Source of the DNA: Hirundichthys speculiger
Taxonomy: Eukaryota > Chordata > Actinopteri > Beloniformes > Exocoetidae
NCBI GenBank assembly: GCA_018398805.1
Contig: JAGFBZ010001271.1
Span: forward strand, 248,001 to 312,000
DNA: 64,000 bases
Direction of reading: 5' to 3'
Below the pieces are notes generated by a model that was not told the DNA's origin, searched no databases, and saw nothing but the letters and a program-made list of their open reading frames with translations. This document shows positions 36,323-48,330 of this stretch, piece by piece. The position numbers and the translations under genes are program-made. Each line of letters starts with the position of its first letter. Positions within the stretch are counted from its first letter, which is position 1.

Positions 36323-36581
36323 TGCAATTGAGGAAAGGAGAGAAGTTGTACCAGTCATACCACTGGAGTGTCTGCGTGTGCATACGCGCGTGCATTCATA
36401 CGAAATGCATGTAATGCACAAAACGGTCAAGATGAAAACACTGTCTGGTGTGATAACAATAAAAACAACCAGAATTCTTACATCTAATATAAATACAGGT
36501 TTTATACCTTCTCCGAGCTATGTGGATGTAGATCAATTGGTTCTGAGGCAAAAGAAAATCATGCTAACTTTAAACAGGGTA

Positions 36582-39500
36582 CACAGCAAATTTCTAGAGT
36601 TGAAAAATCTGGAGTTAAACTAAAAAGAGTGAAAGAGTTGAATTTTTGGAGTTTATTTTTTAACCCTGACTACCATATGTGTTAAGGACTACTACCAGGC
36701 AGTGTCATTTTTTGGAGTTGATTTCATGGGTGTTCAGGGACCTGCACTGACACACCCCCGGAGTTGGTGAGTAACTGTTTTTTTCTTGTATTACCCGCCG
36801 CATGTGGCTCACAAAAGAAGCTCTCGTTGCATCCGGTAAACGGTTTTTGCTCAATCTGTTGATAAAAACTACTTAGCGTTAGCTAACAACCTTTCTGTTC
36901 ATCATCCACCGTTGCTGAAAATGTTTATTGTTCTTCAGTCTGTGTCTGCTCGTCGAGGACGTTAAGGAAAGAAACAACTTCGAAGTAGCGCCGACGCGGT
37001 TATGCGAAAAAGCTTTCTTTTTATAAGTCAGTGTTAGATATGCTTTATCATACAATGTTTTTTATATTTCTGTCGTAAAAAAAAATGACTGTGTTTAACT
37101 GTGAAACAGCGGAGACTGGGTAGGCAGGTCACTCAGTCTACGTGGTTTAAGCTAACCGTTAAGTCAGACAAGTGCAGGCCTGCCTGCAGCGACGTAACGT
37201 TACTATTCAAAGTTAGTAACAGCTTTTCACCGTGATATATGCGAGGTTAAAATCCCACTGTCATCAGGTGTTCCACTAAATTACGTGTGTGTTCCCTTAT
37301 TCCTAGCTCAAGATGTTAGTAAAGGTAGAACGTGGAGGAAAGAAGAAGAAGTATGTCAAACTGGAAGAAGCATGCTTCTCAGATTTTCTCAGTGCAGGTA
37401 AGTTATGTGTTTAAAACTGTTATTAAAACTATTAAGAAGACATTAAACTGTAGTTTTATAAATGACATCCTTGTTGTTTTGGTACAGTTCAGCAGAAGTT
37501 CCTTATCCCAGAGAGCACAGCACTGAAAGAAAGTCACAGATGACCAGGGCATAGAAGTGGATGAGGATGTCTTTCCTGAAGTTTGCAACAGTCAAAGACA
37601 TGTGTTTTGTCATCTATACTGATGAGGGTAGGTCACTTATATTTTGAGGAAATTGTATCTTGCCTGATTATGTGCTAGAATAGAGTTTGTGTGTGCTACT
37701 GTATGGTAATAATCCACCACAACAAGTATTTTCCTACACTAATTTGATTGTACAATGTGTATTTCAGAGTTTGGTGATGGCTCCAACCTGACACAGTATG
37801 TGACTCTCACTACATGTGGTAAGCAGAGTTATACTGTATGTAATGTTTATGTTTTGTCTTGAGCCAGGGATTATTTATACAGGCATTTATTAAAGATTTG
37901 TGGTAACTAGTCTGAATATATATTTCTTATACTCTTGTCATCTTCAGATTTGAGTGTCCTGCAGCAAGGGGATAAAGAAGCCTCCTCTCCAAGTTTGACA
38001 GACACATTGTCTGTCTCAAGCAGTCTAAGTAGTGCAAGTGATACTGGATGTGAAGTCATTCAGCCTTTAATGGACAGTACTCGTGCAAGAAATGTAATTT
38101 TATAGCTTCTTCATATTAGGTTTTTGTTCTTTAGCCAGGCTAACCTGAAAACTATGCTTAATTTCATTTTGTTTTGTTCTTTTCAGAATGTGGAGCAAAT
38201 CCTCAACTCCAAGCCGGCAGGGATGACTGTGATAAAAGAATATGAGGAGACTGGGAGCTTGAAAGATTCCACCAGGCGATTAATGGTGAACATTATTGTT
38301 GCTCACATGCGTGAAAAAGAGGGTAAGGGTAAGAAGGTTGAAGGACACATGTTTTCTTGACTGTTTTTTCAGACAAGAATGCAAACAATGTTATTACTTT
38401 TGCAGGAGAGCCATTAGCAAAGCATCAAAGGAGTTTTATGCTCTTGGCATAGTATCATTGTTCCCTTCTTTAAAGGACCCGTACTCCAAAAAGGGATATG
38501 TAATTTTGCCTTCCAGTCCTTGTGTAAAATATTCATAATTGCTCCATGATGAATTTGTTGTGTATAAGCATCATGTGTGCTATTGAGGAGCCTGTGTCCA
38601 ACACAAAGTACTGTTTTTCTTTCATCCCAGGAACACTTCTATGATATTCAAAGCAACAAAGGCTTTCTTGAGTGGCGTGTAAAGACTGTGCAGCGTCATT
38701 CCAGAACCTCCTCTCCATCCCAGAAGAGTGTGGAATTAACAGGTGGTCCCACATCATCAAGAACAGTTGGTCCCATAAGTGACCAGCGGACAGGCGATGA
38801 ATGTATGGAAGCGATGTCTCTTCTCAACCACACAGCTGACTGTGACTTGGTGCTTCAGAAGATGAGAGAAACCTTCCACTACAGGCAGCAGGTGCTCCAT
38901 GACCCACAGCACACAGCTGATGTACTACAGATGTTTCCTCGTTTCTTGGACGTTAAGGGACTGGTAGGTATTAAACATACATTTTAAAAACATTCCTTAT
39001 CCAGATTTACATTAGTTTACTGATATTTCCCCTTTTTATTTAGATTTTGCAAGACTTCACACTGATGTTTGGAGCAGAGGTTGCTTCAAGGTTCCTGGAA
39101 AAATGGAACACTGCTTTTAAAGACAAAGTCATCCAGGAGGCCAGGAGCCTTAAAGAGACTACTCTCCTGAAACAGCATCTGAAGTCTGCCATGGGTGAAG
39201 GACTGTTTACTTGTTACTTGTTGTTACTTGTTTACTGTTTACAAGTGTTTACTTGAAACACTTGAGTTTGGAGAAGATATAACTACATATCTTCATGTTG
39301 ATACACAAACCACTGTAAATCTGACAAAGTGGGTAAAATGTTCTGGAATTGAATATCGCGTGGGACTTTTTGTTTGCACAGGCACTGATGAAAATGTGCC
39401 CATTTTCAGCAAAATAACCTCAATCATTTTGCACAATGGTAAAGTTGTTTTTGTTTTGATTGAACATGAAACTTATTTCCATGATCATTTCCATGCTTTT

Positions 39501-40264
39501 CAAGTGAATGAGCACATACCCAGGAAGATACTGGTAATAGAAAATGAGAGATTAAGACATTTCAAATGTTTTGATGCCCAAATGTCATATGGGTCTGATT
39601 CACAGTTATATATTGTATCAGAGTTGCATTTTCTAATTTGTTTTCTGTATGGGAAGTTTTGTGGAAGTTTTATGTTATACAGTCCTGCACTACAGAGTTT
39701 TTTCATAGTCCTGCAGACTTGATTTTACACTGTGAAGTAATGTGTTAAAGGCATTATTGTACACAACTTTGGCCCTGCTTTTGGCTACCAGTGTGTTTTG
39801 AATATAGATGTTTTGTGACATCTTTCTGTGTTTAGATGGCACTGTATTGAAATGTTTTCATACAGGATGGAATTTTTAAACCTCCACTGTATGAATTGTT
39901 AAATAAATAAAATAAATCTGTCGTACACAGTAAAATGTTCAGTGTAATAATTTTCGCATATAAAATTAATGTCAACTCTAAATAGTGTTAAATTGACTAT
40001 ATATTAAGTGTTGGCTTTTAACACCGGTTAAGAGTTAATATTAAAATCAACTCCATTCTAGCGTCACATTTTACTCTCTAAAGAGTAGTATTTTAACACC
40101 AAGAAGAGTTCAGTTTTAACTCTGAATAGGGGGTAAAAGATCAACTCCAAAAGCAGAGTTATATTAACTCTCCTGTGGAGTCAATGGATGGTCACGCATG
40201 TACTCTCAGATTGAGTTGATTTTAACTCACATGGAGTTTATTCCAAAGACCAAAATTTGCTGTG
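36582..40264 (+). mobile_element. CACAG-ended 3.68-kb element carrying a multi-exon gene
   Basis: The ends CACAGCAAATTT (36,582-36,593) and AAATTTGCTGTG (40,253-40,264) are exact inverses and are flanked by TA; counted with the flanks, GGTACACAGCAAATTT is a 16-bp perfect inverted repeat. Near both ends there are many short gagttaaa / ttaactc motifs (36,596-36,660 and 40,010-40,240), the kind of subterminal repeats that transposases bind. The inside is a decayed gene with good splice sites. No DDE transposase is recognised. CAC-type ends recall CACTA/EnSpm or Chapaev, but the TA flank does not settle the class. Confidence 0.65.
37307..39722 (+). pseudogene. Decayed multi-exon gene: PB1-like N-terminus, SAMD3-like body
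   Basis: Apparent exons with AG/GT borders: 37,307-37,397, 37,488-37,627, 37,768-37,818, 37,948-38,093, 38,187-38,322, 38,406-38,499, 38,631-38,963 and 39,044 onward. ATG at 37,313 gives MLVKVERGGKKKKYVKLEE, a PB1-like start. Exon 5 gives EYEETGSLKDSTRRLMVNII, exon 6 YALGIVSLFPSLKDPYSKKG, exon 7 EHFYDIQSNKGFLEWRVKTV, the order of fish proteins named sterile-alpha-motif-domain-3-like. A further open part (about 39,246-39,720) has LTKWVKCSGIEYRVGLFV and resembles another fish domain usually at the C-terminus. Frameshifts in exons 2 and 6 and a stop after exon 8 make it a pseudogene. Its role in the family is unknown. An aataaataaa signal lies at 39,902. Confidence 0.6.
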
Positions 40265-40597
40265 TACCGGGAGTGGAGGTTAAAGGGTTTTATTGAGTAA
40301 AAAGAACATTGAAAAAATAAAGAGATTTACATCAATTATCAATATGCATGACCGCAGATCCTTGTGGGACATGTTTATGAATTGAAGGATTTCTTAAGTT
40401 TGTTCCAGATTCTGTCAAAATTGGCAGTTTTTTTTATTTTCATTATGATTCTTAAATTTTTGCATGATGCAACATGTTTTGATAACAGGCGCTGTAACTG
40501 CATTTTCTCAGTGGTCATTTAGGGTTATATTTATAGGTAAATTTCAAATAATAATAATAATACCATTGCACCACTATGTGTTATTTTCACAATTTAT
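40265..40597. other. Spacer, no gene
   Basis: AT-rich sequence between two elements, with an ataataataat tract near 40,548-40,562. Confidence 0.5.
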
Positions 40598-41395
40598 TTG
40601 GGCTGTCAGTTGATTAAATTTTTTATTTGCAATTAATCGCATTTTTTTTAATGTTCTGTTTATCCATCCATCCATCATCTATACCCGTTTTATATTATAC
40701 AGGGTCACGGGGATCTGCTTTATTTAATTTTTAAGACTTTAGTTTGAAAACCGGAAGTCCACAAATGCTGCTGTATTTTTTGGAGGCTTAATTCATCAGC
40801 TTCTTAGTGTATTTTGTCCGGACTGCTGCTTGACCGCAGTAATTTGCTGACGGTCCCTAAACTACACGGCAGCATCGAGGTACTCAGAAGGACATTCAGC
40901 GCTGATCCTGAGAGTTTAACCACACCCACTGAGCTTGGAGGGTTGATGACACTTGTGAAATGTCTGGCATACTTATATCTACAAAATGATACCAACCTGG
41001 ATGAAATAGGTGCTGTTTTCATGATGCTAATAAAGTTTAAAGAGAAAAAAAACAAGCAAATGTCGGATGTGAAACTAACTTTACTGCGTCCTGTGGTAGT
41101 AACACATTGCACAGCGACAGTCAACACAAATAACCTTTTTCTTCTCAACAGACCCATCTGGCAGCACCTTAAAGGTAAACTTGTCGTTTATAAGACCGTT
41201 TTCTGTTGCCATGTCTGTCCGACACGTTGACTGTAAATACACTTATTGGCCGAGGGTCATATTTACAGAAACGTGTGTGCGTTAATCTCGCGTTAAAAAA
41301 ATAGTGGCATCAAACAGAATTTGCGTTAATGCGTTATTAACGCAATATTAATGCATTATTAAAGTATTATTAGCGCATTAACTTTGACAGCCCTA
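40598..41395. mobile_element. Non-autonomous hAT element, copy 2
   Basis: It starts TTGGGCTGTCAGTTGATTAA and ends TTAACTTTGACAGCCCTA, the same family as 10.8 kb, and shares the inner blocks with it (gatgacacttgtgaaatgtc, cttatatctacaaaatgata). It is 798 bp and carries an extra tail-like insertion (tatccatccatccatcatct) near 40,661. A target duplication cannot be proved because the right flank runs straight into an AT microsatellite. A 138-codon + frame is open, but the minus strand is too. Confidence 0.8.
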
Positions 41396-41509
<114 letters not shown>

Positions 41510-43379
41510 GAGTATTTAACTGTGCAGGCTTGGAGAAAGTGAACATTCTGAAGATACTATGAAGATACAAGAGCTTCCCCTTCATCTATGTCATGTCTGT
41601 CACTACATTTCCACAGTTTTCCACATGAGGAAAACACGTTATGATCTAGTAACTTCTAACCAGAAAAACAGATTTAAGAAGCTCTCAGAATTCATAAAAT
41701 GTCAACTGATCAAAGTATGTGTAATATGTGCAGTGTATGTGCATCTGGGTACTTAGCGATACCAAGAACAGATACAAGTGCTTCATTGTTTTGATTTTAT
41801 TATTTCCACCGCTTAAATTACAATTGCAATAAATTTGAGTGACTTTAAAGATCTGCACCTGCCATAGCTTGTCTTGCGGTAAAGCCCTGACAGGGCTTAG
41901 CCTGCAGTGCAACTCACCAGGCATGAAAATCCACACACGCTCCTGTTGCAAATTTCTCTTGTGAAGCTCAAAAACAAAATGTCCAATCACTGATTATTAA
42001 TGTCCATTTCTTAAAGTAAGGCAGCGCATTAAGATGGTCAGAAAGTCAAGCAGGGGGAAAAAAAAAAGAGTTTTCTTTCCATTTCTAGAATTCAGTTCAT
42101 TCAGTTCTGAGTTGTGGTGGGCTGGACCCGCCATTTGATTTAATTTTTGAACGACTCTAAACCACTGAATTATCTTTCTTAGCTTTCTCAGTTTGAAATG
42201 ATGTTGCCATCAGATGATAGTTATTTCATGTGAGCGTATAAGCAAAGATCAGAACTGATACTGGCATTGTTGAGCCCATTATTAAACTAAGGGAACACGA
42301 GTACACTCACTCATATTTCCTTCCACCATCTCTACTACCAAGCTCCATTTTTAATAAACCTCTTTCAAGTCTTTAGAGAATAACTATTTGATGGTTGAGC
42401 AAAAGATTATTCAGGGGAATGCACCTTTTAATCATTAAGGAAGCTGGTTGCAGCAGTTGCATCAATAGGCTGAGTAATCAGATGAAAAGACATGCCTGGC
42501 AAAGTCAGGAGCCTTGAAGGAGTGAAATCTAATCTGCACTAGGGTGGTGAAGATGTTCTGCCAGTCAGCCACTCTCTTATTAGGACATGTGGGACCAGCT
42601 GTTTGTGTACGTTTATTCCTTTGCCTCATTGAATGCATGAATGGAGCAATTCAACGCCTGTTTGGCTGCAGACAGAGCAGAGAAGAGTATGGATTAATGC
42701 ACAAATGCACAAAAAAATGCACATGCAAGCACCCAACTGCGAGTGTCTGGTAAAAGCTACGAATAGCGCCTGAAAACAGCCACGTGAACGTGTGGAAATT
42801 CACCCACTGAAGCACCGGTGCTACATTTGGCAGCATGTTAAAGACCTTTGTGACTTTTTTTGGACAAGCTTCACTGCTCTTGTTGTCTTCCTGCTGGTTG
42901 TCAGGCGACCAGTCTGCAGTCAGAGCAAATGAGATCTTCTGAGAGGGCTAGCTTTTGTTCTGCGCAGCTGGTTAACTGCTACACTGAGCATGTTAGCACT
43001 TGCTGACCTGACTTAACATTTCAGTTATTCACCCTGACTGTTCTGACTCTGTTCCACAGCCAGAAACTTCACCTCCATGAAAAATTCTGAGGTTTGTTAC
43101 TTGTCATGTTTCTTTTTGAATTATATAAGTCCTACTTTGCAAGAAAATCTCTCAAGATGTTCACACAGTGACAAAAAAAAGGATGTGAGCGCCACAGAAT
43201 TAATCGGTCTTTTCCATTAATTTGTCAACTATTGTAATTTAGGTCAAGATCAGATCACATTTGATGGCAAACACAAACAATGGCAAACACAAACAATTAT
43301 TGAAAACACCCACAAAGCCATGAAAGAAATGGGACCTGAGTGAAGAGCTGGTCAAGCCTCCTTTGGAAGCAGTGACATC
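41510..43379. other. No recognised gene
   Basis: Unique-looking AT-rich sequence. Open frames reach 101 codons (41,685-41,990 minus) without any domain. Nothing supported. Confidence 0.55.
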
Positions 43380-43995
43380 ATCAAAGTGCCTTTGGTTACT
43401 TTGGATCAGACCTGCATGAAGCTCAGGAGGAGTTTTAAACCATTTATTTTTTCCAGAACTGTTTCAACTCAGACACATTTGAAAGATGTCTGGTGTGAAG
43501 TCGTTCCGCAGCATCTGCATGGTGTTAATGTTAATGCCACTCGAAAAGAGAGATTTTCTTTTACTGAAATAATTTTGAGGTGGATTTACTTTGAAGCTTA
43601 GGCTCGTTGTCCTCCTGGATCACTCAACATCTACAAGGCGTCACCTGGCAGATAGCCACCCTGACATTATCTTGTGCAATATTTTGGAGAACTTTGTGAT
43701 TATTCTCTGGTTTAGTGATGGAAACACTACTAAGTGTTCATTCTGAACAATTAAAGTTTTGTTTTATCATCCCATAGATAATGTGGATTGGCAAAGTTTT
43801 TTTAACAAACTTAAGGTGCATTTATCTGTTAGTTGTGGTTTCTTCTGTACTATAATGAAGAATCTTCCTTGTGATTTTTGGTTGGCTGTCCACTTCTAAG
43901 TAGCTGCTTCCCTTTGTCTAATTGCAGATTGATGGATGCTGAAATACTTTGAGATGACTTTGTATCCCTTTGTAGCCTTGTGGAGGTCAATCCTT
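43380..43995 (-). mobile_element. Badly decayed Tc1/mariner-type remnant
   Basis: Read on minus, the order of blocks (a DNA-repair-worn acc..ccaaccaaaaatcacaagg, ctgccaggtgacgcc, gatgctgcggaacgacttca, ttctggaaaaaataaatggt) follows a frequent fish Tc1-like repeat whose transposase is antisense here. No catalytic motif remains. Confidence is low because only scattered similarity is remembered. Confidence 0.3.
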
Positions 43996-44194
43996 CTTGA
44001 CTGTGCATCTGTCTTTTTTACAAGACATAGATCGCATCAGTAGATTCTTATGAACAGCAAACCTAAAATGTGTGTCTTTTATCAAAGTAGTCCTAACCAG
44101 CCAAGAGAAAAAGAAGTCCAAACCAGATTTCTAAAGTCCATACGTCCATCCATTAGTTCCATATACATAACAGAAAATAGTTCTATATATATAT

Positions 44195-45285
44195 TAGGGA
44201 TGTTCCTGGCGACTAATTTCCCTGTCGACTAAACTAAAATTTAAAAAGACTAGTCGACTAGTCTAAAAAAAAAAGGAAAACACTCAGAAAACATTGAAAA
44301 TTTAGCACATTTATTGAAACATCGAAACAGAATTTGAAACACTGTCCCAAAAAATATTGTGTGTAACAAGAGTTCTTTAAGCCTTTAATCACAATGTTCA
44401 ACAACCATGTCTAATTTTAAATGCCGCTGAAGTACGAGACACTTTGCACCGTGCAGTATGAATGAATGTGAACATGAAGGCAACTCAGTCAAACGTTAAC
44501 CACCAAAATAAATAAATTGCCTCTGACACATTGAATCTTGCAGATTATCCGACAAAAATTATAGCTTTAATTCCCTTTCAAGTTAATAAAACATCTAAAT
44601 TATAATTAAATTTCAACCGAAACGAGCAGCATTTTGCGCCGTGCAGTATGAATATAAACCCTGCACATCCGACAAAAACTCACTTAAAGTTAACAAATAA
44701 TGTAACATCTAAAAAAGATAAATTGCTGCTGAATTATTAAGCTCTATGTGCAGTTCAATATGGGTGTAAAATTAAACAAACATCTAAAATCTCTCAGACC
44801 GGACGGGAGAACACGTCTCCGGGTAAACAATGTCAAATCGGCCTGAGTGTGGCTAGCACCGCTAGCATCAGCACCGCTAGCATCAGCAGCCGTCGTCTCG
44901 TGCAGATTAACATCCAAATGCTTGAGTTGAATGTGGTTGCGCATTGCTCCAGTCGAGTGATTGTATGCCAGTTGTTTCTGACACAGTCTACATACTACCT
45001 TCTTTTCATTTTCTAGATTAAAGTACCGCCAAACCGCGCTGGTTTTGCGAGACTATCTTCCCACCGTGACGTTTTAAAACTCCAGTCTACTCGAGCATTG
45101 CTGTGGAGGGGGGGGCTGCTGTCTGTCGGCTCTGTAGCCCCGACTAGTGGCGGGCGGCTGTATGACAGTTAAGCGGCCTTGTACATGAATAAAACACAAA
45201 TTGGTTTAAACTACTAATATTTCTGGTGCCGACTAGAAAGTGGGCGGACGTTTAATCGGTTAGACGACTAATCGCGCACATCCCT

Positions 45286-45286
<1 letters not shown>
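44195..45286 (-). mobile_element. hAT element with BED zinc-finger relic
   Basis: It starts TAGGGATGTTCCTGGCGACT and ends CGCGCACATCCCTA, inverted hAT-type ends with matching actaat / attagt next to them. The 8-bp flanks atatatat and aaatatat agree in seven of eight positions, but they lie in an AT tract. It is 1,092 bp. On minus it encodes a BED finger (next entry) followed by an Ala/Asp/Ser stretch; the catalytic domain is deleted. The internal repeats gtgcagtatgaat occur twice (44,453 and 44,641). Confidence 0.75.
44744..45052 (-). pseudogene. hAT transposase N-terminus, BED zinc finger
   Basis: Minus frame after the stop at 45,053: SRKTSAVWRYFNLENEKK, then VVCRLCQKQLAYNHSTGAM, then RNHIQLKH. 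It has the C-x2-C ... H-x4-H zinc ligands and the aromatic W-x-YF start of a BED finger, the DNA-binding domain of hAT transposases and ZBED proteins. The frame stays open from 45,052 to its stop at 44,744 (about 103 codons), past a run of ADASGADASGA, and ends without the RNase-H-like core. It is a truncated relic; the finger itself is intact in sequence. Confidence 0.75.
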
Positions 45287-45360
<74 letters not shown>

Positions 45361-45362
45361 GC
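45287..45362. repeat. AT microsatellite
   Basis: TA units with one tacat break, starting directly at the hAT right end. Confidence 0.93.
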
Positions 45363-45380
45363 ATGTGCCAATGGAGTGTA

Positions 45381-46079
45381 CAGTGATCCCTTATTTTTCG
45401 CGGTCAATGGGGACCGGCGCCCCCCCGCAACAATCAAAATCCGTGATTTGGAGCCAGAGCCCTCCGAGCCTCAATAATGTGTTTAAAATATGTTTAAAAA
45501 ACCCAAAAAAGTAGCGAGGCACTGCAGCAAAACAAGACAAAGGCTCAACTGTGGTCTTTCTGTTACCTTCACAGCCTCTGGTCTCTGAACCAGTAAAGAA
45601 ACCGCTGCTATTGTGCTATTTTTGGTTCGTAATTAGCGGCTAACACACTAACAATAACAAAACAAAAAGTCCCGTTTTCTCTGCATGGAACGAGCACTTT
45701 ATTCTGGCACTGCAGGAACTTGTAACATCACACAGGTTGTATTGTTCGGCTCCTGTTGGTTAACAGAGAATGTAAATCTATACACACTGGGCTGCTGTTG
45801 ATGCTCACTACACTTTTCATCTAACCTCGTTTTCTTCTGCCGTCCCACGACACACACACTACATTACCCATAAGGCTACATCATTAGCCATAAGGCCACC
45901 TTCTTAAAGGGGCCAGGCTGGCTAACAGCATTTCTTTACTGTGAGAGAACACGCACAAAATCCTGTGATGTTTCTGCGATTTTTTAATTTTTTTTTAAAT
46001 TATATTATATATTTCTGAAAAAAATCCACGAAGCACTAAAACCGCAGTACTCAAACCGTGAAGTGGTAAGGGATCACTG
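45381..46079. mobile_element. Tigger-like MITE, copy 2
   Basis: It starts CAGTGATCCCTTATTTTTCG and ends GGTAAGGGATCACTG, with TA on both sides (45,379-45,380 and 46,080-46,081). The sequence inside (cggtcaatggggaccgg, ccgtgatttggagcc, and cgaagcactaaaaccgc near the right end) is the pogo/Tigger terminal pattern. It is 699 bp without transposase. Confidence 0.8.
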
Positions 46080-46081
46080 TA

Positions 46082-47138
46082 TGAGAGTTAAACTTGGAAT
46101 GGGAATCATCCTGGACATTCCTTCAAACTTTGTCATGCATCTTGAGGTATTAGCTATATACAACCACATAGACACTTAATTTTTTTATTTCAGTACCATG
46201 TTTTATTCAGCGCTGACTGATTAAAGCAGTCAGTGACCAGAGATATTAAGGACTTGTTGCTGACTGTGTAAAATAAAGGGACCATTTTTAGATTGGGAAA
46301 CACCAATCCAACCTTTATCGATTTTTGAAGCACAAATGTAAAACAAATCTAAAAGTGGTGGTAAACATGCACACAAAGTCACATTGGTGCTAGTATGTAT
46401 GGATATAGATAACACACACACACACCAACGACAGGACACTTTTTTCTTTCTTTCTTTCTCAGGTCTCCCTTTTGATGCTGGCTGAAAATAGTTCCATCTT
46501 GTCAGTGTGTGAAGTGTCTGGACTCGGTCTGCTGATTTTGATACCCAGGGAGAAAGAGTGTAAGCCTGTGGGATGGGACAAGAGCGCCGCCATGGGTGGA
46601 AACACGTCTTCAAGGAAAATTCCAACCCACCAAACCTCTCAGATAACATCGAGTGCTGAAGCTCCCTCTGCTCGGAAGCCTATAAAGTTAAATTGACACT
46701 GACCTTTGCTACAGTGTACTCATTTTAATCCTCAAGCAAGAGTTGAGGATTGAAAAGTTGAATGCTGGAGAACTCGTTTCAAAATGAACAATGTTTGTCC
46801 AACAAATAGAGCAAACCCTTTACTTCAAGTTCTTTTCACATGCTTTAAGGATTTGATTTGACAGTAAGTCAAAAGATCAAACTTGATCAAACTCAAGTGA
46901 TTTGATTGGCTTGCACCTTCTGTGGTACTTAAAAGTACACAAATCCATTGTCAAGTTTCCAGAATTAATGAAGCTACAAATCCAGGATTCAATTGGACAA
47001 CAAAAGACGTCTTCATATTGAAAGTGAAAGAGAAGAGAGGGTGCAGAAGCATGAATCACGTACCTGTAAATCCGACTTAATACCAATTCAAATTAAAATA
47101 AATAGTTGAAAATGCTAATTATTTTTTGTGGAGCAGTA
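46082..47138. other. No recognised gene
   Basis: Unique-looking sequence with a CA tract near 46,412-46,424 and tttctttc tract near 46,441. The 139-codon minus frame at 46,230-46,649 has no domain; the region around 46,460-46,700 on + is somewhat GC-richer but without splice-site support. Confidence 0.5.
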
Positions 47139-47319
47139 CAGGGATTGGACGATGAAACTGAAACTCATTTTAGTGTGGGAGGTTTCATGGCTAGATTGGA
47201 TCAGCCTAGTGGCCAGTCCTCATTAATTCCACACAGCACCAGTAAGAGCAGAGTGTGAAGGTTCAGGTATCAGGGTAAGAGCACAGTTTTGCTCAGAATA
47301 TTACAATGCACACAACATC

Positions 47320-48330
47320 ATGGGTGACATATCAGAGTTCAAAAGAGGACAAGTTGTTGGTGCACGTCTTGCTGGCGCATCTGTGACCAAGACAGCAAGT
47401 CTTTGTGATGTATCAAGAGCCACGGTATTCAGGGTAACGTCAGCATACCACCAAGAAGGACGAACCACATCCAACAGGATTAACTGTGGACCCAAGAGGA
47501 AGCTGTCTGAAAGGGATGTTCAGGTGCGTTAGCACCTGAACATCCCTGGATTGTATCCAAAAAACATAAAACTACAGCTGCCCAAATCATGACAGAATTA
47601 AATGTGCACCTCAACTCTCCTGTTTCCACCAGAACTGTCCGTCAGCAGCTCCACAGGGTCAGAATACACGGCCGGGCTGCTATAGCCAAACCTTTGGTCA
47701 CTCGTTTCAATGCCAAACGTTGGTTTCAATGGTGCAAGGAGTAGAAATATTGGGCTGAGGACAATGTGAAACATGTATTGTTCTCTGATGAGTCCAGCTT
47801 TACTGTTTTCCCCACATCTGGGAGAGTTAGAAGCCCCAAAGAAGCAGACCACCCAGACTGATGCATGCCCAGACTGCAGCATGGGGGTGGATCAGTGATG
47901 GTTTGGGCTGCCATATCATGGCATTCCCTTGGTCCAATACTTGTGCTGGATGGGTGCGTCACTGCCAGAGACTACCAAACCATTCTGGAGGACCATGTTC
48001 ATCCAGTGGTTCAAACATTGTATCCTGAAGGTGGTGCCGTGTATCAGGATGACAATGCACCAGTACACCCAGCAAGACTGGTGAAAGATTGGTTTGATGA
48101 ACATGAAAGTGAAGTTGAACATCTCCTTTGGCCTGCAGTCACCAGATCTGAATATTATTGAGCAATTTTGGGGTGTTTTGGAGGAACAAGTCAGGAACGT
48201 TTTCCTCCACCAGCATCACGTAGCAACCTGGCCACTGTCCTGCAGGAAGAATGGCTTCAAATCCCTCTGACCACTGTGCAGGACTTGTATATGTCATTCC
48301 CAAGACAAATTGACACTGTAACTGTCCGTT
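47320..48330 (+). pseudogene. Tc1 transposase, frameshifted
   Basis: ATG at 47,320 starts MGDISEFKRGQVVGARLAG, the paired-like helix-turn-helix that binds the inverted ends, followed by SVTKTASLCDVSRATV and a second helix region GPKRKLSERD. A stop at 47,530-47,532 lies within a 16-bp hairpin (47,512-47,547). The catalytic part follows in other frames: LFSDESSFTVF (first Asp, about 47,790), GGGSVMVWAAIS (47,883-47,918), YQDDNAPVHPARL (second Asp, about 48,050) and QSPDLNIIEQFW (Glu, about 48,160). All three DDE residues can be seen, but at least three frame changes separate the parts. Confidence 0.88.
47512..47547. repeat. Perfect 16-bp hairpin in Tc1 gene
   Basis: Arms AGGGATGTTCAGGTGC (47,512-47,527) and GCACCTGAACATCCCT (47,532-47,547) with loop gtta. 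The right arm replaces sequence that other Tc1 genes have as coding, and it brings the stop. It looks like a template-switch mutation. Confidence 0.9.

Noticed and set aside
46230..46649. 139-codon frame on minus
   Set aside because: No known motif; it contains simple-repeat translation (KKKVS, VCVLSISIHTST) and no splice support.
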